Assembly (NCBI GenBank): GCA_020025825.1
Contig: JAHHRL010000003.1
Location: forward strand, 145,106-209,105
Direction: 5' to 3'
DNA from: Faecalibacterium sp.
Lineage (GTDB): Bacteria; Bacillota; Clostridia; Oscillospirales; Ruminococcaceae
Length of the DNA stretch: 64,000 bases
The position numbers and the translations under genes are program-made. A model generated the notes under the pieces. That model saw only the letters and a program-made list of their open reading frames with translations. It was not told the origin of the DNA and did not search any database. This document shows positions 33,541 to 41,251 of the stretch, one piece after another (the stretch's first letter is position 1; every line of letters starts with the position of its first letter).

Positions 33541-33862
33541 ATACATTGCTTATAGGGCGTGTTTTCCACCGGAAACAACCTATTTGTGGAAAAGAAAATG
33601 GAAAACTGCCCCGCAAATGGCATAAAAACAGAGAAATGCATCGTTTTTTGCATATTTACCTGAAAAATGGCTGTTTCAGGGGTTTTACACCGGGGTTTTT
33701 ACCTCGATTGTGGAAAACTCGGTGGAAAGTGTGAGAAGTTTTGGGGTAAAACTTTGTCGAAGAAGAAAAAACTGGGCAAATGTGATGGTTTTTCGGCATA
33801 TTTTTGGATAAAGCGCAGTGGAATACATTTTCCACCATGGGGGAAAACTCGGTGGAAAAAGA
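33541..33862. other. Cluster of DnaA-box-like 9-mers
   Basis: No gene is present. The region carries TTTTCCACC (33562-33570), TTTTCCACA reverse (33585-33593 and 33709-33717), TTTTACACC (33682-33690), CTTTCCACC reverse (33721-33729), TTTTCCACC (33828-33836) and TTTTCCACC reverse (33851-33859). A 17-bp direct repeat GGAAAACTCGGTGGAAA occurs at 33712-33728 and 33842-33858, each carrying two box-like cores. The motif is the same as around dnaA 14 kb away. This may be a DnaA titration or regulatory site. Confidence 0.6.
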
Positions 33863-33863
33863 G

Positions 33864-33905
33864 AAAAACGCAGAACGCACCGTTTAATGGCACGTTCTGC
33901 GTTTT
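33864..33905 (-). terminator. Terminator of the HAD phosphatase gene
   Basis: On the minus strand AAAACGCAGAACG / CGTTCTGCGTTTT arms with an inner GTGCC/GGTGC-like loop, followed by T residues. Confidence 0.8.
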
Positions 33906-33906
33906 G

Positions 33907-34560
33907 TCATTTACCTAAAATGAGTGCTTGCAGCTCTGCTGCGTTGGATGCCAGATACGTTGCACCGGCACGTGTAAGCTCGTCCGCATCACGGAAGCCC
34001 CACAACACACCGCAGCTGTCCATACCTGCATTGTAAGCGGTTTGAATATCAACATCGCTGTCGCCTACGTACAAAGTTTCCTCGGGCGAAGCACCCAGCT
34101 CTTCCAAAATGGGGAATAATCCATCGGGAGCCGGCTTAGGAGCAATACCAGGCTGGTTGCCGCGTGCAATCACAAAGATGTTGCCAAAATACTGGTGGAT
34201 AATATCGGCAACCATGTAGTCGGGCTTGTTGGAGTACACAGCGCAAGGAATGTTGGCACGACGCAGCTCATTCAGCAAATCCAAAATGCCGGGGTACGGC
34301 TGGGTTTTGTCCGACTTATGGGCTGCATAACGTGCACAAAATTGTGCCAGAGTGCCGGCCATGTCGGTGGGGGTTCGTGCAGATTCCGGGCTGAAACGCT
34401 CGCACAGCGCAGGTGCACCGTTACCTACCATTTTTTTGTAGCTTTCCAGCGAGTGGGTGGGCCAGCCGTTTGTAGTGCAAACCCAGTTACTTGCGTTAGC
34501 TAAATCTTCCAGTGTGTTCAGCAAGGTGCCGTCCAAATCAAAAATAACATAACGATACAT
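33907..34560 (-). CDS. HAD-IA hydrolase, phosphoglycolate phosphatase-like
   Basis: The 217-residue protein has the HAD motifs: FDLDGTLLNT (nucleophile Asp and acid/base Asp), the motif 2 serine in AVYSNK, motif 3 lysine in APKPAPDGLF, and motif 4 VGDSDVDIQTA. The helical cap domain inserted after motif 1 marks subclass I. Similar proteins are annotated Gph or PpaX-like, but the phosphate ester used cannot be told. The start follows GAGGTTGTCTT. Confidence 0.92.
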   Translation of the reverse strand: MYRYVIFDLDGTLLNTLEDLANASNWVCTTNGWPTHSLESYKKMVGNGAPALCERFSPESARTPTDMAGTLAQFCARYAAHKSDKTQPYPGILDLLNELRRANIPCAVYSNKPDYMVADIIHQYFGNIFVIARGNQPGIAPKPAPDGLFPILEELGASPEETLYVGDSDVDIQTAYNAGMDSCGVLWGFRDADELTRAGATYLASNAAELQALILGK

Positions 34561-34677
34561 AAGACAACCTCATCAAAAAGGAAAATATATAAACATCTCT
34601 TTTAAGTGTAGCAGACTTTGCAGATGGAAACAAGCAACAAATATGAACAAATGCCTAGATTTGCCATAAAAACCGAA

Positions 34678-35088
34678 TTATCGGTTGCGGCACCAGTCCA
34701 AAAGCAACTGCGTATCTTTGTAGGATAAGCCGGGCAGAAAAACCGAGCCCCTATATGTGAAAATAATCAGCACACGACAGCCGGCAAGCCGTAAAAACGG
34801 GGTAGCAAAACAAAATGCGCTTGTAACCGTACGGTGCCGTACAATGCGTACAGTATCAAAAACCTTTCCGCCGTAAAAAGTAATGGCACCCGGTGTGACC
34901 TCGATTTTACGTGCAGTCCAAAACCAGATGGCTAATGCGGCGGCAAGGCCCATTACCAGCATGACAAACGCAGTGGTAAAAGCATCGAAACTGACCGAAA
35001 CCATGGAAAGCAGGGCGCCGGCAACAAAGCTTGCACAGCATAAAATACAGCGTGCAGCCTTGGGAAAGGTGATAGGGGTCTGTGACAT
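34678..35088 (-). CDS. Small membrane protein with PH-like C-terminal domain
   Basis: The 136-residue protein has two hydrophobic segments (ARCILCCASFVAGALLSMV and FVMLVMGLAAALAIWFW) followed by a soluble region that resembles a bacterial pleckstrin-homology (YdbS/DUF304-like) fold: ARKIEVTPGAITFYGGKVFDTVRIVRHRTVTS. Assignment to that fold is inference from pattern. The start at 35088 follows AAAGGAGCCTACTTTT; an upstream in-frame ATG at 35112 lies before this site. Function unknown. Confidence 0.7.
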   Translation of the reverse strand: MSQTPITFPKAARCILCCASFVAGALLSMVSVSFDAFTTAFVMLVMGLAAALAIWFWTARKIEVTPGAITFYGGKVFDTVRIVRHRTVTSAFCFATPFLRLAGCRVLIIFTYRGSVFLPGLSYKDTQLLLDWCRNR

Positions 35089-35279
35089 AAAAGTAGGCTC
35101 CTTTCTAAACAAACAACCGGAAAAGAAAATAACAAAAACAGGATACAGTGACGTGCTTTTATGCTATACTTTACAATGGATATTTATGGAGTAGGTGAAA
35201 GTAGATATAAAACAGGATTATTTTTTCCTATTATACCATAAAGATACCCTGATGGGTTTATTACTAAGGAGGCTAGCGT

Positions 35280-36113
35280 ATGTTAGATATTTTGAAAGCT
35301 ATCATTTACGGCGTTATTGAGGGCATTACCGAATGGCTGCCTGTTTCCAGCACAGGTCATATGATTTTGGCGGAGCAGGTAATGCATTTTTCCTTCAGCG
35401 ATGCATTTATGGAAATGTTCCGTGTGGTAATTCAGCTGGGCGCAATTTTGGCAGTTGTTGTTATCTTCTGGAACAAGCTGTGGCCCTTTGCCCGCAACCG
35501 TAAGGGTAAGGTTGTGGCAGTTGTGCCTATTTGGCGCTTGTGGGCAAAGATTGTGGTGGCCAGCATCCCCGCTGCAACCTGTTTGCTGATTGACGACTGG
35601 ATTGACGAGCATTTTTACAATTTCTATACCGTGGCATGTATGCTGATTGTATACGGCGTGCTGTTCCTGATTATTGAAAACAGAGGCCTTGTCCAGCCCA
35701 AGCTGCAAAATGTTTCTCAGATTACTTACCGTGACGCACTGATTATCGGCCTGTGGCAGATGCTTGCCGTTATCCCGGGTACTTCCCGCAGCGGTGCAAC
35801 CATTGTCGGCGGCTTGCTGCTGGGCTTATCCCGTGCTTGTGTTGCAGAGTTTACCTTCTATCTGGCAATTCCGGCCATGGTTGGTGCTTCCGGCTTTAAG
35901 CTGCTCAAGTTTATGCTGGCAGGCAATGCAATTACCGGCGCAGAGATGGGCGCTTTGGCAGTTGGCTGCGTAGTAGCATTTGCAGTAAGTATGTTTGCCA
36001 TTCGTTTCCTGATGAACTTTGTAAAACGTCACAACTTTAAGGCGTTTGGATACTACCGTATCGTTTTGGGTATTGTGGTTTTGCTGGCAGCAGCAGCCAC
36101 TGCCTTGGCTTAA
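35280..36113 (+). CDS. uppP: Undecaprenyl-diphosphatase UppP (BacA)
   Basis: The 277-residue polytopic membrane enzyme dephosphorylates undecaprenyl diphosphate so that the lipid carrier for peptidoglycan can be reused. The active-site motifs are EGITEWLPVSSTGH near the N-terminus and PGTSRSGATIVGGLLLGLSR. About eight membrane segments are visible. The start follows AAGGAGGCTAGCGT. It leads a same-strand run of uppP, DUF362 protein, aminopeptidase and gluQ with short gaps. Confidence 0.97.
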   Translation: MLDILKAIIYGVIEGITEWLPVSSTGHMILAEQVMHFSFSDAFMEMFRVVIQLGAILAVVVIFWNKLWPFARNRKGKVVAVVPIWRLWAKIVVASIPAATCLLIDDWIDEHFYNFYTVACMLIVYGVLFLIIENRGLVQPKLQNVSQITYRDALIIGLWQMLAVIPGTSRSGATIVGGLLLGLSRACVAEFTFYLAIPAMVGASGFKLLKFMLAGNAITGAEMGALAVGCVVAFAVSMFAIRFLMNFVKRHNFKAFGYYRIVLGIVVLLAAAATALA

Positions 36114-36144
36114 AGGGATAAAGCAAGTATAAAGGAGCATGGAT

Positions 36145-37266
36145 ATGGAAAAATCTACGGTTTACTACACAGACTTCCGCTGCCCGGTTGGCACCAGCCA
36201 GCTGGATAAGCTGAAAAAGCTGTGCAAGGCTGCCGGCATTGGCACCTTGGACATGGACGGAAAATTTGTAGCCATCAAGATGCACTTTGGTGAACTGGGC
36301 AATATGGCATTTTTGCGCCCGAACTACGCAAAGGTAGTGGCAGACCTGTGCAAGGAACAGGGCGGTATGCCGTTTTTAACGGACTGCAATACCTTGTATC
36401 CGGGCAGCCGTAAAAATGCTCTGGAGCATTTGGACTGTGCAAATATGAACGGATTTAACACGGTAACCACCGGCTGCCAGATTTTAATCGGCGATGGCCT
36501 GCGTGGTACCGATGAGGTAGAAGTTCCTGTAGTAAACGGCGAGTATTGCAAAACGGCTAAAATCGGCCGTGCCATTATGGATGCCGATGTGTTTATCAGC
36601 CTGAGCCACTTTAAGGGGCACGAGTCCACAGGCTTTGGCGGCGCCATTAAAAATATCGGTATGGGCTGCGGCAGCCGTGCCGGTAAAATGGAGCAGCATA
36701 AGGACGGCAAGCCGATGGTTGACACAAGCTTGTGCCGTGGCTGTGGCCGCTGTGCACGCGAGTGCGGCAGTGATGCAATCTCCTACGTAGATAAAAAGGC
36801 TGTGATTGATAACGACCTGTGCAAGGGCTGCGGCCGCTGCATTGGTGCTTGCAGCTTTGACGCAATTTATAATCCCACCAATGCAAGCAACGAGCTGCTG
36901 GACCGCCGCATGGCAGAGTATGCACAGGCAGTTTGCTACGGCCGCCCCTGCTTCCACATTGCGCTGGTGCAGGACATCAGCCCCAACTGCGACTGCCACG
37001 GTGAAAACGATGCGCCCATTCTGCCGGACATTGGTATGTTTGCAAGCATGGACCCGGTTGCACTGGACCAGGCTTGCGTAGATGCCTGCTTGCAGGCAGC
37101 GCCGATGCCTAAGAGCCTGCTGGGTGAAAATCTTGCCAAGCCGGGCTGGAAATGCTACGGTGACCACTTTAAGGATGCGCACCCCAATGTGGAGTGGAAG
37201 GCAACACTGGAGCAGGCCGAAAAAATTGGTTTGGGCAGCCGTGAGTATGTGCTGAAAAAGGTTTAA
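36145..37266 (+). CDS. DUF362 Fe-S protein with two 4Fe-4S clusters
   Basis: The 373-residue protein has an N-terminal DUF362 domain (KMHFGELGNMAFLRPNY, DCNTLYPGSRKNALEHL, SHFKGHESTGFGGAIKNIGMG) with an embedded 2x[4Fe-4S] ferredoxin at about 195-250 (CRGCGRCARECGSDAI and CKGCGRCIGACSFDAI). Family members are cytosolic iron-sulfur proteins of unclear substrate. Two adjacent ATGs occur; 36145 has the better spacing after AAAGGAG. It starts about 30 nt after uppP. Confidence 0.88.
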   Translation: MEKSTVYYTDFRCPVGTSQLDKLKKLCKAAGIGTLDMDGKFVAIKMHFGELGNMAFLRPNYAKVVADLCKEQGGMPFLTDCNTLYPGSRKNALEHLDCANMNGFNTVTTGCQILIGDGLRGTDEVEVPVVNGEYCKTAKIGRAIMDADVFISLSHFKGHESTGFGGAIKNIGMGCGSRAGKMEQHKDGKPMVDTSLCRGCGRCARECGSDAISYVDKKAVIDNDLCKGCGRCIGACSFDAIYNPTNASNELLDRRMAEYAQAVCYGRPCFHIALVQDISPNCDCHGENDAPILPDIGMFASMDPVALDQACVDACLQAAPMPKSLLGENLAKPGWKCYGDHFKDAHPNVEWKATLEQAEKIGLGSREYVLKKV

Positions 37267-37287
37267 TACAAAGGAAGGAATAGCAAA

Positions 37288-38574
37288 ATGGAAAGCATGC
37301 TGAAAGGTTGTTTGGAATATTTAGACGCAGGCGTAAGCCCGTTCCACGCAGTAGAAGCTTCGGCTAAGCTGCTGGATCAGGCCGGTTTTACCCGTTTGGA
37401 GGAGAGCCAGCCCTGGAATCTTGTAAAAGGCGGCAAGTATTATACTACCCGTAATGGTTCTTCCCTGATTGCATGGCGTATGCCGCAGGAAGAACTGGGT
37501 GGCTGGCGTGGTGCTGCTGCCCATAGCGACAGCCCTACTTACCGTATTACTGCTACTAAGGTAGAGGACCCTCGTTACGCACGTGCACGTGTAGAGGGCT
37601 ACGGCGGTATGCGTTCTTCCACTTGGCTGGACCGCCCCCTGACAATGGCAGGCCGTGTTTTGGTCCGCACCGAAAACGGTGTGGAAACCCGTCTGGTTTG
37701 CCCCGATAAGGATTTGCTGTGCATTCCTTCTGTGTGTGTCCACTTTGACCGTGAAGGCGTAAAGGGCGGCCCGCTGAACGTTGCAACCGACCTGCAGCCC
37801 ATTTTTGGCAACAGCGGTGCGGACCCTGCTGCTGAAATTGCAGGCGAGGGCGAAGTGCTGGAGTATGATTTGGTTTTGGTTACCCGCCAAAAGGCAGTTA
37901 CCGTTGGTATGCAGCAGGAGCTGCTGATGTCCCCCCGCATTGACGATTTGGGCGCAGCTTATGCTACCTTGCAGGGCTTTTTAGCAGGCAAGGGCGCAAA
38001 GGACCGTGGTGACGTGTGGTGCCTGTTTGATAACGAAGAAGTAGGCAGTGGTACCCGTCAGGGTGCTTTGGGCAACTTCCTGCCCAGCGTGCTGGCACGT
38101 GCCGAGCAGGCTTTGGGTATTACCCCGGAGCAGCACATTTGTGCACAGACCAATACCCTGATGCTGAGTGCAGACAATGCACACGCAACCCACCCCAACC
38201 ACCCCGAACTGAGCGATGCTGCACATCCGGTAGCACTGAACGGCGGCGTGGTAATTAAGTACAACGCAAGCCAGAAGTACACCACCAGCGCATTGACCGG
38301 CGCACTGTTCAGTGAAATTTGCCGCCGTGCCGATGTACCGGTGCAGCCTTTCTACAACCGCCCCGATATGCCGGGCGGCAGCACCCTGGGCAACCTGCTC
38401 AGCTGGCAAAGCAGTGTACCCATGGTGGACATCGGTATGCCCCAGCTGGCAATGCACTCCGCTGTGGAAACCGCAGGCTGCGCAGACGTAGATTACATGG
38501 CCAAGGCAGTGGCCGCATTCTATAATACTCGCCTGGCACAGCCCAGCGACGGCAACTGGACTATTACAGACTAA
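37288..38574 (+). CDS. apeB: M18 family zinc aminopeptidase
   Basis: The 428-residue enzyme is an M18 (aspartyl/ApeB-type) metalloaminopeptidase that removes N-terminal residues in the cytosol. Zinc ligands and catalytic motifs are visible: AAHSDSPTYRI, DNEEVGSGTRQGA (catalytic Glu) and MPQLAMHSAVETAG. Length agrees with the family. The start follows AAGGAAGGAATAGCAAA, 21 nt after the DUF362 gene, so it is cotranscribed with it. Confidence 0.95.
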   Translation: MESMLKGCLEYLDAGVSPFHAVEASAKLLDQAGFTRLEESQPWNLVKGGKYYTTRNGSSLIAWRMPQEELGGWRGAAAHSDSPTYRITATKVEDPRYARARVEGYGGMRSSTWLDRPLTMAGRVLVRTENGVETRLVCPDKDLLCIPSVCVHFDREGVKGGPLNVATDLQPIFGNSGADPAAEIAGEGEVLEYDLVLVTRQKAVTVGMQQELLMSPRIDDLGAAYATLQGFLAGKGAKDRGDVWCLFDNEEVGSGTRQGALGNFLPSVLARAEQALGITPEQHICAQTNTLMLSADNAHATHPNHPELSDAAHPVALNGGVVIKYNASQKYTTSALTGALFSEICRRADVPVQPFYNRPDMPGGSTLGNLLSWQSSVPMVDIGMPQLAMHSAVETAGCADVDYMAKAVAAFYNTRLAQPSDGNWTITD

Positions 38575-38596
38575 TATAAGGAAAGGACACCGCTCC

Positions 38597-39556
38597 ATGA
38601 CACAAGAAAAGCAGCGCCCTGTTGTGGGGCGGTTTGCTCCTTCGCCCTCCGGCCGGCTGCATTTGGGTAATCTGGGCTGCAGCCTGCTGGCATGGCTCAG
38701 CGCGAAAAGCAAAGGCGGCAGGATTATACTTCGCATTGAGGATTTGGATGCAACCAGATGCCCCCGCAGCTTTGCGGACCAAATCCAGCAGGACTTGGAG
38801 TATCTGGGGTTGTACTGGGACGAGGGCGGCAGCGCAGGCGGCCCGGCAGAGCCCTATTACCAAAGCGAGTGTGCTTCGATTTACGACGAAGCCTACGCAA
38901 AGCTGGAGGCAAAGGGCTTATTGTATCCTTGCTTTTGCAGCCGTGCGGCACTGCACGCTGCCAGTGCGCCCCACCGCAGTGATGGGGATGTGATTTACCC
39001 CGGCACTTGCCGCAGCCTGACCCCTGAGGAGCAGGCGCAGCGCAGAAAAACCAAAGCCCCTGCAACCCGTGTGATTGTACCGGATACCCAGATTTCTTTT
39101 GTGGATGGTCATTTAGGCCCCTATACAGAAAATCTGGCAAAAGAGTGCGGCGACTTTGTGGTTCGCCGTGGCGATGGGGTATATGCCTACCAGTTGGCGG
39201 TTACGGTAGATGATGCACGTATGGGTGTTACCGAGGTAGTGCGTGGCGCAGACCTGCTTACCAGTACACCTCGTCAGCTGTATTTGTACCAAACACTGGG
39301 CTTGCAGGCCCCCAGCTTTTATCATTGCCCGTTGCTGCTGGCACCGGGTAACCGACGCCTTTCCAAGCGGGACGGGGACGACAGCTTGGAAAATCTGCGC
39401 CCCAAGTACACGGCGGCGCAAATCATTGGTAAGCTGGCATGGGTATATGGCTTGCAGGAAACCCCGGACCCTGTCATGCCCGAAGACTTAATCGCTTCGT
39501 TTGATTGGGCAAAAGTGCCCAAACAGGACGTTGCGTTACCGGAAGGGCTGTTCTAG
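38597..39556 (+). CDS. gluQ: Glutamyl-Q tRNA(Asp) synthetase
   Basis: The 319-residue protein is a GluRS catalytic core without anticodon-binding domain. It carries the HIGH-like RFAPSPSGRLHLGN, RIEDLDATR, a zinc-like pair (CFCSRAAL and YPGTC) and the KMSKS-like RLSKRDGD. Such enzymes attach glutamate to queuosine of tRNA-Asp. The two cysteines in CFCS plus Y and C of YPGTC are the family zinc ligands. It follows the aminopeptidase by 22 nt. Confidence 0.92.
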   Translation: MTQEKQRPVVGRFAPSPSGRLHLGNLGCSLLAWLSAKSKGGRIILRIEDLDATRCPRSFADQIQQDLEYLGLYWDEGGSAGGPAEPYYQSECASIYDEAYAKLEAKGLLYPCFCSRAALHAASAPHRSDGDVIYPGTCRSLTPEEQAQRRKTKAPATRVIVPDTQISFVDGHLGPYTENLAKECGDFVVRRGDGVYAYQLAVTVDDARMGVTEVVRGADLLTSTPRQLYLYQTLGLQAPSFYHCPLLLAPGNRRLSKRDGDDSLENLRPKYTAAQIIGKLAWVYGLQETPDPVMPEDLIASFDWAKVPKQDVALPEGLF

Positions 39557-39589
39557 GGAATCTTTGCTGTTTTTTTACTGGGAACTCTG

Positions 39590-39595
39590 TATAAT
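39590..39595 (+). promoter_or_regulatory. Probable -10 of the Mn-riboswitch transcript
   Basis: A consensus TATAAT lies about 10 nt before the riboswitch aptamer; the -35 is poor. Confidence 0.45.
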
Positions 39596-39600
39596 AAAGC

Positions 39601-39712
39601 CAATAAAAGGGGAGTAGCACCACCGTGTTTTTCGGTGGGATTTGTTCGTCATTACGGCAGAGTGTTCTGCCCGGACAGATCATCGCAAACTGCGAAAGCG
39701 AGACTTTTTACC
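39601..39712 (+). promoter_or_regulatory. yybP-ykoY (Mn2+) riboswitch aptamer
   Basis: The family hallmarks are present in order: AAAAGGGGAGTAGC at the 5' side, an internal hairpin CACCG/CGGTG, CGTCATTACG, a GGCAGA/TCTGCC hairpin leading to CCGGA, and the closing AAGCGAGACTTTTTA. The 5' AAAAG and 3' CTTTTT form P1. In this class Mn2+ binding turns expression on. It is followed directly by a terminator and the permease gene. Confidence 0.93.
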
Positions 39713-39741
39713 GTATAAGCGGTGAAAAGCCTCGCTTTTTT
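39696..39741 (+). terminator. Riboswitch expression-platform terminator
   Basis: AAGCGAG / CTCGCTT arms with an inner CTTTTTACCG / CGGTGAAAAG stem, then TTTTTT. Its 5' arm overlaps the 3' side of aptamer helix P1, so ligand-stabilised P1 would prevent termination. Confidence 0.88.
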
Positions 39742-39771
39742 GTTGCTTTTCAGAGAAAAAGGAGTAAAAAA

Positions 39772-41040
39772 ATGGAAATGATTTTAGCTGGCATTCTTTT
39801 TGCCACAACCTATGTGTTGCTGCTTGCATTGCCCAATTACCGTGCCTATGTGGCGCTGGCAGGCGGCGCAGCGTTTGTACTGTTGGGCGTTTTGCCCTTA
39901 ACTGCCGTACCCGGTGCGGTTGACTGGAACGTGCTGATGATGATTGCAGGCACGATGGGTCTGGTAGAGCTGTTTATTGCTTCCGGTATGCCGGCATTGC
40001 TGGCCTACTGGCTGCTGAAAAAGGTGAGCAGCGTGCGTGGCGCCGTTGTTGCACTGGCACTGTTTGCCGGATTGATTTCTGCCTTTATTGATAATGTTGC
40101 TACTGTTTTGATGGTGGCACCCGTGGCTTTGGCAGTGGCTCGCCGTGCAAACATTTCGCCGGTGCCTGTTATTATTTCCATCTCGGTATCCTCTAACTTG
40201 CAGGGCGCTGCAACGCTGGTAGGCGATACCACCTCTATTTTGCTGGGCGCAGCTGCCAACATGAACTTTATGGACTTTTTCTGGTATCAGGGACGTCCGG
40301 GTATTTTCTGGGTCGTGCAGGCCGGTGCTGTCGTATCCGCATTGATTCTGCTGTGGCTGTTCCGTGCGCAGAAGGGCGGCATTGAGGCAGGCGAGCGCCC
40401 CGTTGTAACGGACTATTTCCCCACGGTATTGCTGGTTGGCATGGTATTTTTGCTGGCAGGCGCTTCCTTGGTGCCCAACACCCCTGCTATGATTAACGGC
40501 ATTATCTGCACCGTTTTGATGCTGATTGGCCAGTGCTGGTACCTGCTGAAAGGCAAGCAGTCCATTGTACAGCGCAGCTTAAAGGCCATCGACGTTACCA
40601 CTTTGGCTTTGCTGGCAGGTGTCTTTTTGGTGGTAGCCGGCGTGGAAGCTGCCGGTGTTCTGGAATGGATTAGCGCACAGTTTGTGCAGTTGGGCGGCGG
40701 CAATCTGCTGCTGGTTTACTCTGCAATTGTGTGGGTCAGCGTGCTGTGCTCGGCCTTTATTGATAACATTCCGTATGTTGCAGCAATGCTGCCCGTGGTG
40801 GCACAGGTATCCAACCTGCTGGGCATTGAACCCACCTTGCTGTACTTTGGCTTGCTGGTAGGCGCTACACTGGGCGGCAACATGACCCCCGTTGGTGCTT
40901 CCGCAAATATTACCGGTATCGGTATCCTGCGTAAGGAAGGCTATCAGGTTTCCAACAAAGAGTTCCTGCGTATTGGCGTACCCTTTACCTTGGCAGCGGT
41001 TATCAGCGGCTATGTACTGCTGTGGCTGCTGTGGGCATAA
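39772..41040 (+). CDS. ArsB/NhaD-type ion permease under a Mn riboswitch
   Basis: The 422-residue polytopic protein belongs to the ion transporter superfamily of ArsB, NhaD and CitM, with two internal repeats. Each half carries an FIDN motif followed by a proline- or valine-rich helix (ISAFIDNVATVLMVAPVAL and CSAFIDNIPYVAAMLPVV), and the re-entrant segments contain VSSNLQGAATLVGDTTSILLG and ATLGGNMTPVGASANITG. The Mn2+ riboswitch upstream makes manganese export the best inferred role, although the family also carries arsenite, Na+ or dicarboxylates. The start at 39772 follows AAAAAGGAGTAAAAAA; the longer ORF would begin inside the riboswitch. Confidence 0.9.
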   Translation: MEMILAGILFATTYVLLLALPNYRAYVALAGGAAFVLLGVLPLTAVPGAVDWNVLMMIAGTMGLVELFIASGMPALLAYWLLKKVSSVRGAVVALALFAGLISAFIDNVATVLMVAPVALAVARRANISPVPVIISISVSSNLQGAATLVGDTTSILLGAAANMNFMDFFWYQGRPGIFWVVQAGAVVSALILLWLFRAQKGGIEAGERPVVTDYFPTVLLVGMVFLLAGASLVPNTPAMINGIICTVLMLIGQCWYLLKGKQSIVQRSLKAIDVTTLALLAGVFLVVAGVEAAGVLEWISAQFVQLGGGNLLLVYSAIVWVSVLCSAFIDNIPYVAAMLPVVAQVSNLLGIEPTLLYFGLLVGATLGGNMTPVGASANITGIGILRKEGYQVSNKEFLRIGVPFTLAAVISGYVLLWLLWA

Positions 41041-41068
41041 ACGAAAGAAAAAACCAGTATCTGTTTGC

Positions 41069-41102
41069 AAAAGCCCTGTGGTATCAGCCACAGGGCTTTT
41101 TA
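41069..41102 (+). terminator. Terminator of the permease gene
   Basis: AAGCCCTGTGG / CCACAGGGCTT stem followed by TTTTT. Confidence 0.9.
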
Positions 41103-41137
41103 ATTGTGCAGCGTGAAAAAACAGCCAAAACTCATAC

Positions 41138-41166
41138 TTGCGCCCTATAGGGCAAACTGATATACT
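41138..41166 (+). promoter_or_regulatory. Promoter of the pyrophosphatase gene with internal palindrome
   Basis: -35 TTGCGC (41138-41143), 17-bp spacer, -10 TATACT (41161-41166). The perfect 12-bp palindrome GCCCTATAGGGC (41142-41153) sits at the -35/spacer border, a place suited to a repressor. Confidence 0.5.
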
Positions 41167-41251
41167 GATAGCGTAAAATCATACTATAGACATATACTAC
41201 CAGTAAATTATACGTGGTTTTCATCAAAAAGTAATGAGTTAGGAGGGCACT

